Source: Microbacterium sp. CSI-V
GTDB taxonomy: Bacteria > Actinomycetota > Actinomycetes > Actinomycetales > Microbacteriaceae
NCBI RefSeq assembly: GCF_001984105.1
Contig: NZ_MTQM01000009.1
Location: forward strand, 1,364,001-1,428,000
Length of the DNA: 64,000 bases
Direction: 5' to 3'
The position numbers and the translations under genes are program-made. Shown here in pieces: positions 33,891 through 42,216 of this stretch (its first letter is position 1; each line of letters starts with the position of its first letter). Under the pieces are notes generated by a model. The model was not told where the DNA came from and did not search any database. It worked only from the letters and a program-made list of their open reading frames with translations.

Positions 33891-35300
33891 TCAGCGCTGG
33901 ATGACCTTGGGCGCTGCGACCGCCTTGAGTCCTGCGACGCCGAACTCCTGGCCGTAGCCGGATGCCTTGATGCCGCCGAACGGCACGTGCGGGTTGATCG
34001 CGCCGTGCTGGTTGATCCAGACGGTGCCGGCCTGGACGCGCGCGGCGACGGCGATCGCGTCCTCCGGGTCGTTCGCCCACACCGAGGCGCCGAGTCCCTG
34101 CGAGGAGGCGTTGGCGCGGGCGAGGGCGTCCTCGATGTCCGTGTACTTGATCACGGGCACGACGGGCCCGAACTGCTCCTCGTCGACGAGCGGGGCGCCG
34201 TCCTCGATGTCGGCGACGATGGTGGTCTCGTAGAACAGCGGGCCGAGTTCGGTGGCCGGCCGACCGCCCGCGACGATCCGCGCGCCGCGCGCACGGGCGT
34301 CGTCGACGAGGTCGCGGACGATGTCGAACTGCTTCTCGTTCTGCAGGGGCCCGAGGACGGTGTCCTCGCTCAGGCCGTTGCCCATCGGCATCGCCGCGGC
34401 CAGGCCCGCGAGCGCCTGGACGACGTCTTCGTACTGCGACTCGTGGACGTACAGCCGCTTGAGCGCGGCGCAGGTCTGGCCCGTGTTGATGAAGATGCCC
34501 CAGAACAGACCCTCCGCGATCGCGGCGACGTCCGTGCCCGGCAGGACGATCCCGGCGTCGTTACCGCCGAGCTCGAGGGTCAGACGGGCCAGGTTGTGCG
34601 CCGACGACTCCACGATCTTGCGTCCGGTCGCGGTCGATCCGGTGAACATGATCTTGGCGAACCCCGGGTGGCCCGCGATCGCGGCGCCCACCTCGCGATC
34701 GCCGGAGATGCCGGTCAGCACGCCCTCGGGCAGGTGCCGGTTGAAGACCTCGATGAGGGCGAGGACCGAGAGCGGCGTGAACTCGCTGGGCTTGGCGACG
34801 ACGGTGTTCCCCATCCGCAGCGACGGGCCGATCTGCCACACGCTGATCATCATCGGCCAGTTCCAGGGACCGATCGCCCCGATGACGCCGAGCGGGTCGT
34901 AGTGCACCTCGGCGCGAGACCCCTCGTGCTCGAAGACCACCTCGGGCTCGAGCGGGGTGTCGGCGGCGGTGCGCAGCCAGAGGGCGCACGCCCCGACCTC
35001 GAATCGGGCGTTGGGGCCGTTGAGCGGCTTGCCCTGTTCCCGTGAGAGGAGCCGGGCGAGTTCTTCGGCGTGGGCTTCGATGTCGTCGGCGATCTCGTTC
35101 AGGATGCGGCCGCGCTCCGCGTGACCGAGGGCGGCCCAGGCCGGCTGCGCCGCCTCCGCCGCCGCCACGGCGCGGTCCAGGTCGGCGAGCGTGTGCACCG
35201 GCGCGTAGCCGATGATCTCTCGCGTGGCGGCGTCCGGAATCGGGCGGCCCTCGCCCTCGGGCACCGAGACGGACTCGGTGATCGTGACTGCGGTGCTCAC
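33891..35300 (-). CDS. Aldehyde dehydrogenase, possible phenylacetaldehyde dehydrogenase
   Basis: 469-residue NAD(P)-dependent aldehyde dehydrogenase. The catalytic Glu243 is in 'TLELGGNDAG', the nucleophile Cys277 is in 'NTGQTCAALKR', the cofactor region is 'GPWNWPM' and 'FTGSTATG', and it ends with 'FGGIKASGYGQEFG'. Set among paa genes on the opposite strand, it could turn phenylacetaldehyde into phenylacetate, the substrate of PaaK; this is inference from position, since sequence does not fix the aldehyde. A perfect AAGGAGG site precedes GTG 35300, so the longer open frame upstream is rejected. Confidence 0.83.
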   Translation of the reverse strand: MSTAVTITESVSVPEGEGRPIPDAATREIIGYAPVHTLADLDRAVAAAEAAQPAWAALGHAERGRILNEIADDIEAHAEELARLLSREQGKPLNGPNARFEVGACALWLRTAADTPLEPEVVFEHEGSRAEVHYDPLGVIGAIGPWNWPMMISVWQIGPSLRMGNTVVAKPSEFTPLSVLALIEVFNRHLPEGVLTGISGDREVGAAIAGHPGFAKIMFTGSTATGRKIVESSAHNLARLTLELGGNDAGIVLPGTDVAAIAEGLFWGIFINTGQTCAALKRLYVHESQYEDVVQALAGLAAAMPMGNGLSEDTVLGPLQNEKQFDIVRDLVDDARARGARIVAGGRPATELGPLFYETTIVADIEDGAPLVDEEQFGPVVPVIKYTDIEDALARANASSQGLGASVWANDPEDAIAVAARVQAGTVWINQHGAINPHVPFGGIKASGYGQEFGVAGLKAVAAPKVIQR

Positions 35301-35435
35301 AGTGGTCCTCCTTGTCGGGCGGACGACGGCGTCCGCTGTGTCCGACGGTAGGAAGCGTGCGCGGACGTGCACAGGCTCGGGCGCCCATCGTGCACGCCGT
35401 GCACACTCCTGTGCACCCTCCGCCCACTCGATTTC

Positions 35436-35451
35436 CTGACCGATCGTTTGG
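35436..35451. promoter_or_regulatory. PaaR-type operator before paaK
   Basis: CTGACCGATCGTTTGG shares the ACCGATCGTT core with the paaA site (GAACGATCGTTC), with one change in each arm. A -10-like GATAAT follows at 35451-35456, so the operator sits in the spacer just before it. Located 31 bases before the paaK start and also upstream of the divergent aldehyde dehydrogenase. Confidence 0.62.
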
Positions 35452-35481
35452 ATAATGGCATCCGTGATGAAGGAGTCACCC

Positions 35482-36774
35482 ATGCCGACGACCGCCGCCC
35501 CCGCCGACGCGCTCACGCTGACCTCCCCCGAGCTGCGGGCGACACAGCTCGCACGCCTGCAGTGGACCGTGCGCCACGCCTACGAGAACGTTCCGCTGTA
35601 CCGCGCGAAGTTCGACGACGCCGGGGTCTCCCCCGCCGACATCCGAAGCCTCGACGACGTGCGGCTACTCCCCTTCACGACGAAGGAGGATCTTCGCGCC
35701 ACGTACCCGTTCGGCATGTTCGCCGTACCGATGGCGGACGTGCGCCGCATCCACGCCTCGTCGGGGACGACGGGCCGCCCCACCGTCGTGGGCTACACCG
35801 CCGGCGACCTCGACCGCTGGGCGGACCTCATCGCCCGTTCCCTGGCCGCAGCGGGCATCCGCCCCGGCGACCGGGTGCACAACGCGTACGGCTACGGCCT
35901 GTTCACCGGCGGCCTCGGAGCGCACGCGGGCATCGAGCGCCTCGGCGCCACCGTGATCCCGATGTCCGGGGGCCAGACGGCGCGGCAGGTGCAGCTGATC
36001 ACCGACTTCCAGCCGACGGCGATCCTGTGCACGCCGAGCTACCTGCTCACGATCGCGGATGCCATCGAAGAGGCGGGCCTCGACCCCCGCGAGACGTCGC
36101 TCCGCGTGGCCGTGCTCGGTGCGGAGCCGTGGACCAACCAGATGCGGCAGGAGATCGAACGCCGCCTGAACATCGACGCCGTGGACATCTACGGGCTCAG
36201 CGAAGTGATGGGGCCGGGCGTCGCGAGCGAGAGCGCGCTCACCAAGGACGGCCCGCACGTCTGGGAGGACCACTTCCTCCCGGAGACGATCGACGGCGAC
36301 ACGGGAACGCCCCTCCCTGACGGGGAGATCGGCGAGCTCGTGTTCACCTCGCTCACGAAGGAGGCGTTCCCGGTCATCCGCTACCGGACGCGCGACCTCA
36401 CGCGCCTCCTCCCGGGCACGGCCTACCCGACCATGCGCCGCATCGAGAAGATCACGGGCCGCAACGACGACATGATCATCCTGCGCGGCGTGAACCTCTT
36501 CCCGACGCAGATCGAGGAGCTGGTCATCGGCATCGAGTCCCTCACCCCGTATTTCGTGCTCGAGCTCACGCGCGAGGGGCGGATGGATGCCATGACGGTC
36601 CGCATCGAGCGGCATCCCGACCTCGAACGGGAGGTGTGCGAGCAGGCCGCCCAGGTCCTGCGCCAGCGCATCAAGGTGCACATCGGCACGACCGTGGCCG
36701 TGCGGGTGGAGGAGCCCGGAACCCTCCCCCGCAGCGAGGGGAAATACAAGCGCGTCTACGACCTGCGCGCTTGA
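35482..36774 (+). CDS. paaK: Phenylacetate-CoA ligase
   Basis: 430-residue ligase that activates phenylacetate to phenylacetyl-CoA with ATP, the first pathway step. The P-loop is '[14 protein letters not shown]', the A5-type motif is '[12 protein letters not shown]' (typical of PaaK), and the C-terminal '[20 protein letters not shown]' carries the hinge. It ends with '[14 protein letters not shown]'. ATG 35482 is chosen because AAGGAG lies 6 bases before it; two upstream starts in frame have no such site. Fifty-three bases separate its stop from paaA and contain another operator-promoter. Confidence 0.92.
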   Translation: MPTTAAPADALTLTSPELRATQLARLQWTVRHAYENVPLYRAKFDDAGVSPADIRSLDDVRLLPFTTKEDLRATYPFGMFAVPMADVRRIHASSGTTGRPTVVGYTAGDLDRWADLIARSLAAAGIRPGDRVHNAYGYGLFTGGLGAHAGIERLGATVIPMSGGQTARQVQLITDFQPTAILCTPSYLLTIADAIEEAGLDPRETSLRVAVLGAEPWTNQMRQEIERRLNIDAVDIYGLSEVMGPGVASESALTKDGPHVWEDHFLPETIDGDTGTPLPDGEIGELVFTSLTKEAFPVIRYRTRDLTRLLPGTAYPTMRRIEKITGRNDDMIILRGVNLFPTQIEELVIGIESLTPYFVLELTREGRMDAMTVRIERHPDLEREVCEQAAQVLRQRIKVHIGTTVAVRVEEPGTLPRSEGKYKRVYDLRA

Positions 36775-36799
36775 TAACTGAACGATCGTTCTGTAAATT
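36771..36799 (+). promoter_or_regulatory. paaA promoter with PaaR-type operator
   Basis: TTGATA (36771-36776, overlapping the paaK stop) and TAAATT (36794-36799) are spaced by 17 bases and look like a -35/-10 pair. The perfect 12-base palindrome GAACGATCGTTC (36780-36791) fills the spacer, so a bound repressor would occlude the promoter. Palindrome shared with the paaJ site. Confidence 0.7.
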
Positions 36800-36827
36800 G
36801 TCGAACACCGCCACCGAGGAGCAGACA

Positions 36828-37784
36828 ATGACCGCACCCACTCCGACCGAACTCCAGGACGAGTTCGACGCGCTCATCGCCGCCGAACAGCGCATCGAGC
36901 CCCGGGACTGGATGCCCGAGGCGTATCGGAAGACCCTCATCCGCCAGATCTCCCAGCACGCGCACTCCGAGATCATCGGGATGCAGCCCGAGGGGAACTG
37001 GATCACCCGCGCGCCGAGCCTCGCGCGCAAGGCGATCCTGCTGGCGAAGGTCCAGGACGAGGCGGGCCACGGCCTGTACCTCTACTCCGCCGCGCAGACC
37101 CTCGGCATCACCCGCGACGAGATGACCCGCCAGCTCATCGAGGGCCGCGCCAAGTACTCCTCGATCTTCAACTACCCGACCCCCACCTGGGCCGACATGG
37201 GCGCGATCGGCTGGCTCGTCGACGGCGCCGCGATCTGCAACCAGGTGCCGCTGTGCCGGGCGTCCTACGGGCCGTACGGACGCGCGATGGTCCGCATCTG
37301 CAAGGAGGAGTCGTTCCACCAGCGGCAGGGCTTCGAGATCCTGCTGACGCTGATGCGCGGCACCGACGCCCAGCGGGCGATGGCGCAGGAGAGCGTGAAC
37401 CGCTGGTACTGGCCGTCGCTCATGATGTTCGGCCCGCCCGACGACCAGTCGCCGAACTCGGCGCAGTCCACGGCGTGGAAGATCAAGCGGTTCTCCAACG
37501 ACGAACTGCGTCAGCGGTTCATCGGCATGCTCGTCCCGCAGGCCGAGGTCCTGGGCGTGACCCTCCCCGACCCCGAACTGCGCTGGGACGAGAAGGAGGA
37601 GCGCTGGCATACGAGCGAGATCGATTGGACCGAGTTCCACGAGGTCATCGCCGGTCGCGGGCCGATGAACGCGGTGCGCATCCAGAATCGTCGCGACGCG
37701 CACGAGCGGGGCGCCTGGGTGCGCGAAGCGGCCGCCGCGTACGCCGCGAAGAAGTCCGCGGTCACGACCGAGGCGGCGGCCTGA
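36828..37784 (+). CDS. paaA: Phenylacetyl-CoA 1,2-epoxidase subunit PaaA (catalytic)
   Basis: 318-residue catalytic subunit of the multicomponent di-iron monooxygenase PaaABCE, which epoxidises the ring of phenylacetyl-CoA. The carboxylate/His metal ligands are visible in '[15 protein letters not shown]' and '[16 protein letters not shown]'; '[31 protein letters not shown]' is the family N-terminus in outline. ATG 36828 follows GAGGAGC. First gene of paaABCDE; stop and paaB start overlap as TGATG. Confidence 0.95.
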   Translation: MTAPTPTELQDEFDALIAAEQRIEPRDWMPEAYRKTLIRQISQHAHSEIIGMQPEGNWITRAPSLARKAILLAKVQDEAGHGLYLYSAAQTLGITRDEMTRQLIEGRAKYSSIFNYPTPTWADMGAIGWLVDGAAICNQVPLCRASYGPYGRAMVRICKEESFHQRQGFEILLTLMRGTDAQRAMAQESVNRWYWPSLMMFGPPDDQSPNSAQSTAWKIKRFSNDELRQRFIGMLVPQAEVLGVTLPDPELRWDEKEERWHTSEIDWTEFHEVIAGRGPMNAVRIQNRRDAHERGAWVREAAAAYAAKKSAVTTEAAA

Positions 37785-38089
37785 TGCCCACGCCCGGCGG
37801 TGACCCCACCGAAACCTGGCCGCTGTGGGAGGTCTTCGTCCGCGCGAACCGCGGCCTGAGCCACGTGCACGTCGGCTCGCTCCACGCGCCCGATGCCGAT
37901 CTCGCCGTCCGCAACGCCCGCGATCTCTACACGCGGCGCAGCGAAGGCGTCTCGATCTGGGTCGTCCCCTCGGATGCCGTCACGACCAGCGATCCCGGAT
38001 CCAAGGGCGCGTTCTTCGAGTCGCCCGCGGGCAAGAACTACCGCCACGCCGTCCACTACACGGCGTCGGAGGGGGTGCCCCACCTATGA
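37784..38089 (+). CDS. paaB: Phenylacetyl-CoA epoxidase subunit PaaB
   Basis: 101-residue PaaB, a small structural subunit of the epoxidase. Recognised by 'WPLWEVFVRANRGLSHVHVGSLHAPDADLAVRNARDLYTRR' order of residues and 'SIWVVPSDAVTTSDP'. It bridges PaaAC units in the known complex and has no catalytic residues. Start overlaps the paaA stop; its own stop overlaps paaC by ATGA, supporting equimolar synthesis. Confidence 0.95.
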   Translation: MPTPGGDPTETWPLWEVFVRANRGLSHVHVGSLHAPDADLAVRNARDLYTRRSEGVSIWVVPSDAVTTSDPGSKGAFFESPAGKNYRHAVHYTASEGVPHL

Positions 38090-38928
38090 CCGCTCACGAC
38101 ACGACCGACATCGACGATCCGCACGGCGACGTGTCCGTCGACGTGCACACGCTGTCCGACGAGCTGCAGGGCGCGGCCGAGCGGGTGAGGACCGCGGAGG
38201 TCGCGGAGTACGCCCTGCGCCTCGGCGACGACGCGCTGATCCTCTCGCAGCAGCTCTCGCGCTGGATCGCGAACGCCCCCGAACTCGAGGAGGACGTGGC
38301 GTTGGGCAACATCGCCCTCGACCTGCTCGGACACGCCCGATCGCTCCTGCGTTTCGCCGGGTCGTACGACGGACGCAGCGAGGACGATCTCGCTTACTTC
38401 CGCGACGAGCCCGAGTTCCGGTGCGCGTGGCTGTTCCAGCAGGACAACGGCGATTTCGCCCACACCATCGCACGTCAGCTGATCGCCTCGGTGTACCAGT
38501 ACGAGCTGTACAGCCAGCTCGCGGCATCCGCCGATCCCGGGCTCGCCGCCATCGCCGGCAAGGCCGTGAAGGAAGTCGACTACCACCGCGATCACGCCGT
38601 GCAGTGGACCCTGCGCCTCGCCGGCGGCACCGCGTTCTCCCGCGAGCGCATGATCGCGGGCCTGACGGACATGTGGCCGTACGTCGACGAGCTGTTCCGC
38701 GACGACGCGCTCATCGACGACCTCGAGGGGGTGGCGGTGCGCCCGTCGCGTCTGCGGGGCCGGTTCGACGGCGTCATCGACGCGGTGCTGGCCGAGGAGG
38801 GGCTCGACGTCCCCCGGTCACCGATCGCCTCGGGCGGGGGGCGCGAGGGAAGGCACTTCCCGACCCTCGGCTTCCTCCTCGCCGAGATGCAGGTCCTCGC
38901 GCGGCAGCACCCGGGGGCGACGTGGTGA
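38086..38928 (+). CDS. paaC: Phenylacetyl-CoA epoxidase subunit PaaC
   Basis: 280-residue ferritin-like subunit that pairs with PaaA and supports its activity. It contains 'RLGDDALILSQQLSRWIANAPELEEDVALGNIALDLLGHAR' in outline and 'VKEVDYHRDHAVQW', the PaaC hallmarks. It is helical throughout. About 25 acidic N-terminal residues precede the conserved part. Overlaps paaB (ATGA) and paaD (GTGA). Confidence 0.95.
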   Translation: MTAHDTTDIDDPHGDVSVDVHTLSDELQGAAERVRTAEVAEYALRLGDDALILSQQLSRWIANAPELEEDVALGNIALDLLGHARSLLRFAGSYDGRSEDDLAYFRDEPEFRCAWLFQQDNGDFAHTIARQLIASVYQYELYSQLAASADPGLAAIAGKAVKEVDYHRDHAVQWTLRLAGGTAFSRERMIAGLTDMWPYVDELFRDDALIDDLEGVAVRPSRLRGRFDGVIDAVLAEEGLDVPRSPIASGGGREGRHFPTLGFLLAEMQVLARQHPGATW

Positions 38929-39413
38929 GCGCCGACACCGACCTCGACCGGGCCCGCCGGATCTCGGCATCCGTCTGCGATCCCGAGGTTCCCGTGCTGA
39001 CCATCGACGACCTCGGGGTACTGCGCGACGTCGAGATGCGCGAGGGTGCCGTCGTCGTCACGATCACCCCGACGTATTCGGGGTGCCCCGCGATGGACAC
39101 CATCCGCGCCGACCTCGTCCTCGCTCTGACCGACGCCGGCTTCGACGACGTGCGCGTGCGCACCGTGCTCTCCCCCGCGTGGACGACCGACTGGATGACC
39201 GACGCCGGCAAGCGCAAGCTCATCGAGTACGGCATCGCCCCGCCGACGGGTCGCGCCGCCGTGGGGCCCATCCGCCTGCGCATCGGCGTCCGGTGCCCGC
39301 GCTGCGGATCACTCGACACCCGCGAGATCTCCCGCTTCGCCTCGACCTCGTGCAAAGCGCTGTACGAGTGCGTCGAGTGCCGGGAACCCTTCGACCACTT
39401 CAAGGTGCACTGA
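38925..39413 (+). CDS. paaD: PaaD, metal-sulfur cluster biosynthesis protein
   Basis: 162-residue PaaD. The N-terminal DUF59/MIP18-like domain has 'VCDPEVPVLTIDDLGVLRDV' and 'ITPTYSGCPAM', the Cys-containing motif used in Fe-S or di-iron maturation. The C-terminal zinc-ribbon-like part has 'RCPRCGS' and 'YECVECREPFDHFKVH'. It is required for assembly of the epoxidase iron centre or the PaaE cluster in known systems. GTG 38925 overlaps the paaC stop. Confidence 0.93.
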   Translation: MSADTDLDRARRISASVCDPEVPVLTIDDLGVLRDVEMREGAVVVTITPTYSGCPAMDTIRADLVLALTDAGFDDVRVRTVLSPAWTTDWMTDAGKRKLIEYGIAPPTGRAAVGPIRLRIGVRCPRCGSLDTREISRFASTSCKALYECVECREPFDHFKVH

Positions 39414-39415
39414 GC

Positions 39416-40531
39416 ATGACGATGACCGAGGTCCGCACGACCGGGCGCCGCCGGGCGCGATTCCACACTCTGCGCGTCGCCGACGTCCGACCCCTGACGG
39501 CGGATGCCGTGGAGGTGACGTTCACCGTGCCCGAGGCCCTCGCCGACGCCTTCGACTACGCCCCCGGGCAGTACGTCGCCCTCCGCGCGACGATCGACGG
39601 CCAGGAGGTCCGGCGGTCCTACTCCATCTGCCGCCCCCCGACCCCGGGGATGCTCGCGGTGGGCATCAAACGCGACCCCGGCGGACGCTTCTCGTCCTGG
39701 GCGCAGACGCAGCTGCGCCCCGGAGACGAGATCGACGTCATGAGCCCGCAGGGCACATTCGTCTCGATGCGGCCCGACGTGTCGACGGGGAACATCGTCG
39801 GCATCGCCGCGGGCTCGGGGATCACGCCGATCATGGCGCTCGCGGCATCCTTCCTCTCCGCGTCGGAGACGTCGACGTTCACCCTGCTGTACACGAACCG
39901 CTCGTCGACCGACGTGATGTTCGTCGACGAGCTGGCCGATCTGAAGGACCGCTACCCGACGCGGTTCGCGATCCACCACGTACTCTCCCGCGAGCAGCGA
40001 ACCGCGCCCGTGCTCTCGGGGCGGATCGACGAGGACCGGCTCCGCCTGATCCTGTCGTCGCTGGTGCGTCCCGAAACCGTCGACGAGTGGTTTCTGTGCG
40101 GCCCACTCGACCTCGTCCAGCTGTGTCGCGAGGTGCTCGCGAGCGTCGGCGTCGCCGCCGCGGACGTGCGTTTCGAACTGTTCACGACCGGAGAGGCTCC
40201 GTCGCGCGGCTCGGGCGGCACCCCCGTCGTGGTGCGCGACGACGAACCCGTGCGGTCGATCGAGGTCACCCTGGACGGGACCTCGGCCACCGTGACATCG
40301 CCCGTCAGCGCGCACGAGTCGATCCTCACGGCGGCCCTGCGGGCGCGTCCCGACGTGCCGTTCGCGTGCGCGGGCGGGGTGTGCGGCACGTGCCGCGCAC
40401 GGGTGGTGTCCGGGAGCGTCCACATGACCGAGAACTACGCGCTCGAACCCGACGAACTCGAGCGCGGGTACGTCTTGACCTGTCAGTCCCACCCGACGAG
40501 CGATCGCGTCGTCGTCGACTACGACGTGTGA
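39416..40531 (+). CDS. paaE: Phenylacetyl-CoA epoxidase reductase PaaE
   Basis: 371-residue ferredoxin-NADP reductase-type electron donor of the epoxidase. FAD domain with 'RRSYSICRPP', NADPH domain with 'GIAAGSGITPIMALA' and 'EWFLCGP', and a C-terminal plant-type 2Fe-2S domain with Cys318, Cys323, Cys326 and Cys356. It passes electrons from NADPH to PaaA. It starts 2 bases after the paaD stop; a second ATG is 6 bases further in. Confidence 0.94.
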   Translation: MTMTEVRTTGRRRARFHTLRVADVRPLTADAVEVTFTVPEALADAFDYAPGQYVALRATIDGQEVRRSYSICRPPTPGMLAVGIKRDPGGRFSSWAQTQLRPGDEIDVMSPQGTFVSMRPDVSTGNIVGIAAGSGITPIMALAASFLSASETSTFTLLYTNRSSTDVMFVDELADLKDRYPTRFAIHHVLSREQRTAPVLSGRIDEDRLRLILSSLVRPETVDEWFLCGPLDLVQLCREVLASVGVAAADVRFELFTTGEAPSRGSGGTPVVVRDDEPVRSIEVTLDGTSATVTSPVSAHESILTAALRARPDVPFACAGGVCGTCRARVVSGSVHMTENYALEPDELERGYVLTCQSHPTSDRVVVDYDV

Positions 40532-40538
40532 GGCTCCC

Positions 40539-41324
40539 GTGATCGACTACGCCCTCGAAGAAGCCGGGACGGATGCCACGCTCGCCGTGATCACCCTGAA
40601 CAGTCCCGGGAAGCTCAACGCCCTGAACGAGCAGGCCCTGCGCGATCTCGACGCGGCCTACGCGCGGGCCGAAGCCGACGGCGTGCGGGCGCTGCTCCTG
40701 CGCGGCGAGGGCCGCGCGTTCTGCGCCGGCCGCGACATCTCGGAGGTCGATCCGCGGAGCGATGACGTGCGGGGGTATCTCGACGGCCTCCTCACCCCAC
40801 TCCTGCGGCGCATGGCGGAGTTCCCCGCACCGACGTTCGCCTCGGCACAGGGGGCGAGTCTCGGCGTCGGACTGGGACTGCTCATCGCGACGGATGTCGT
40901 GTACGTCTCCGCCGACGCCAAGATCGGCTCGCCGTTCGCCGCCCTCGGCGCCACGCTCGATTCGGGCGGACACGCGCTGTTCTTCGACCGGCTCGGCGCT
41001 CACCGGATGCTGGATCTCATCTACTCGGGGCAGCTCATGTCGGGCGAGGAAGCGGTGCGCTCCGGGCTGTTCTCGCGCGCACTGCCCGCGGACGACCTGC
41101 AGGCGGTCGCCCACGGTGCCGCGACGACGGCGGCATCCGGCCCCACCCGCGCGTTCCTCGAGAGCAAGCGGCTCGTCGCCCGCCTGCGCGACCCGCGGGT
41201 CGGGTTCTGGGAGGCGCTGGAGCGGGAGAATCGCGCTCAGGCCGAGCTGTGCGACACCGACGACTATCGCGAGGGGTTCGCGGCGTTCCAGGGAAAGCGG
41301 AAGCCGACGTTCCGCGGGCGCTGA
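40539..41324 (+). CDS. paaG: Enoyl-CoA hydratase/isomerase, probable PaaG
   Basis: 261-residue crotonase-family protein. It has 'NSPGKLNALNEQALRDL', 'GRAFCAGRDISEVDP', and 'QGASLGVGLGLLIATDVVYVSADAKIGSPFAALGATLDSGG', where an Asp replaces the hydratase Glu pair as in isomerase-type members such as PaaG. PaaG turns the ring-1,2-epoxide into oxepin-CoA. GTG start 8 bases after the paaE stop, so it is the last gene of the paaA-E-G unit. Assignment PaaG rather than PaaF is from motif and position. Confidence 0.75.
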   Translation: MIDYALEEAGTDATLAVITLNSPGKLNALNEQALRDLDAAYARAEADGVRALLLRGEGRAFCAGRDISEVDPRSDDVRGYLDGLLTPLLRRMAEFPAPTFASAQGASLGVGLGLLIATDVVYVSADAKIGSPFAALGATLDSGGHALFFDRLGAHRMLDLIYSGQLMSGEEAVRSGLFSRALPADDLQAVAHGAATTAASGPTRAFLESKRLVARLRDPRVGFWEALERENRAQAELCDTDDYREGFAAFQGKRKPTFRGR

Positions 41325-41337
41325 CGCCGCTTCGCGT

Positions 41338-41595
41338 TCAGGCCACGCGAGCGGTCGTGACGACCGCCGTCGCGCTGAGCAGTTCCGCGACCGGGTGGTA
41401 GGCCACGGGCTCCCCCACCGCGATGTCGGCGGACGGGCCGACGACCCGCAGGCGCACGGTCGATCCGTCGAGCAGGGCGAGGGACACGCCGGCGCCGTCG
41501 GCGGCGACGACCAGACCGTCCCACCAGGCGCTCGGGTTGGCGGATGCCATGCAGCGCTGGATCGGGTGGACTGTCGACGAGATCGTGCGGGACAT
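41338..41595 (-). CDS. Hypothetical 85-residue protein
   Basis: Small protein of unknown function, minus strand, converging with paaG (14 bases between stops). Sequence has a beta-rich look: 'WWDGLVVAADGAGVSLALLDGSTVRLRVVGPSADIAVGEPVAYHPVAELL' in outline, reminiscent of small OB/SH3-like barrels, but no family is recognised. AGGTGA before ATG 41595 acts as ribosome-binding site. Codon choice is typical for the genome, so it is probably real. Confidence 0.6.
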   Translation of the reverse strand: MSRTISSTVHPIQRCMASANPSAWWDGLVVAADGAGVSLALLDGSTVRLRVVGPSADIAVGEPVAYHPVAELLSATAVVTTARVA

Positions 41596-41708
41596 GGCTT
41601 CACCTGCCTTCGAGGGATTCGGTGAGATGAAGCTACGGGATGCCGTGGGTGCGGGCGATCCGCGGCGTAGCCGGACGTAACACCCGCGCGAGGCGCCGAG
41701 GAACCGGT

Positions 41709-42170
41709 TCAGTCCGAGACGGGTGCCGCGGGGTGGCGGCGCAGCCCGTCCTCGACGCGGATCAGGAGCTCGGCGGCATCCGCGAACCCCTTCTGGTCGT
41801 CGTCGAGGGCGGCGCGCAGACGCTCGGCCCAGTAGGCGTGCAGCTTCTCCACGCTCCGGTCGGCGAGAGGGGTCGGGAGCAGGCGGACCGCCCGCGCGTC
41901 GTCGGGTGCCGTCTGGCGTTCGATCATGCCTTTCGCCACCAGCGAGCGGAGCGCGACGCTGCAGTTGCTGCGCTGCAGCGCGGTGGCCTCGGCCACGGCG
42001 CTCGGCGAGGTGCCCGGATTGTGGTGCACCCACCGCATCACGAGCGCTTCGGTCCCGGTGAGCGGAACGATGTCGAGTCCGTGGGGACCGTTCGGATCGA
42101 TCTCACGCGCGATACGCATGACGACGTCGGCGAACGCGGCGAGGACACCATCGGAGACCGCGGGCTGCAC
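41709..42170 (-). CDS. MarR family transcriptional regulator
   Basis: 153-residue MarR repressor. Winged-helix segment 'TSPSAVAEATALQRSNCSVALRSLVAKGMIERQTAPDDARAVRLLPT' in outline, with the conserved D-x-R at the wing. GTG 42170 start. Divergent from a Bcr/CflA-type exporter; the 46-base gap carries a perfect operator palindrome. The Cys in the recognition helix region ('SNCSV') might sense oxidants, but that is speculation. Confidence 0.87.
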   Translation of the reverse strand: MQPAVSDGVLAAFADVVMRIAREIDPNGPHGLDIVPLTGTEALVMRWVHHNPGTSPSAVAEATALQRSNCSVALRSLVAKGMIERQTAPDDARAVRLLPTPLADRSVEKLHAYWAERLRAALDDDQKGFADAAELLIRVEDGLRRHPAAPVSD

Positions 42171-42198
42171 CGGGCCACTGTACCATCGGGGAGAATTC

Positions 42199-42216
42199 AG
42201 TTATGCTTTCATAACT
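42199..42216. promoter_or_regulatory. MarR operator abutting the exporter start codon
   Basis: AGTTATG-CTTT-CATAACT is a perfect 7-bp-arm palindrome with a 4-base centre. It ends at the base before the ATG of the exporter (42217). TATGCT inside it (42202-42207) can serve as -10, placing the transcript start at or next to the ATG. There is no Shine-Dalgarno at usable distance, so the mRNA is probably leaderless. Confidence 0.72.

Noticed and set aside
41338..42033. 231-codon form of the small gene after paaG
   Set aside because: The upstream part is antisense-like and overlaps the marR gene on the same strand; a ribosome-binding site supports the 85-residue start at 41595.
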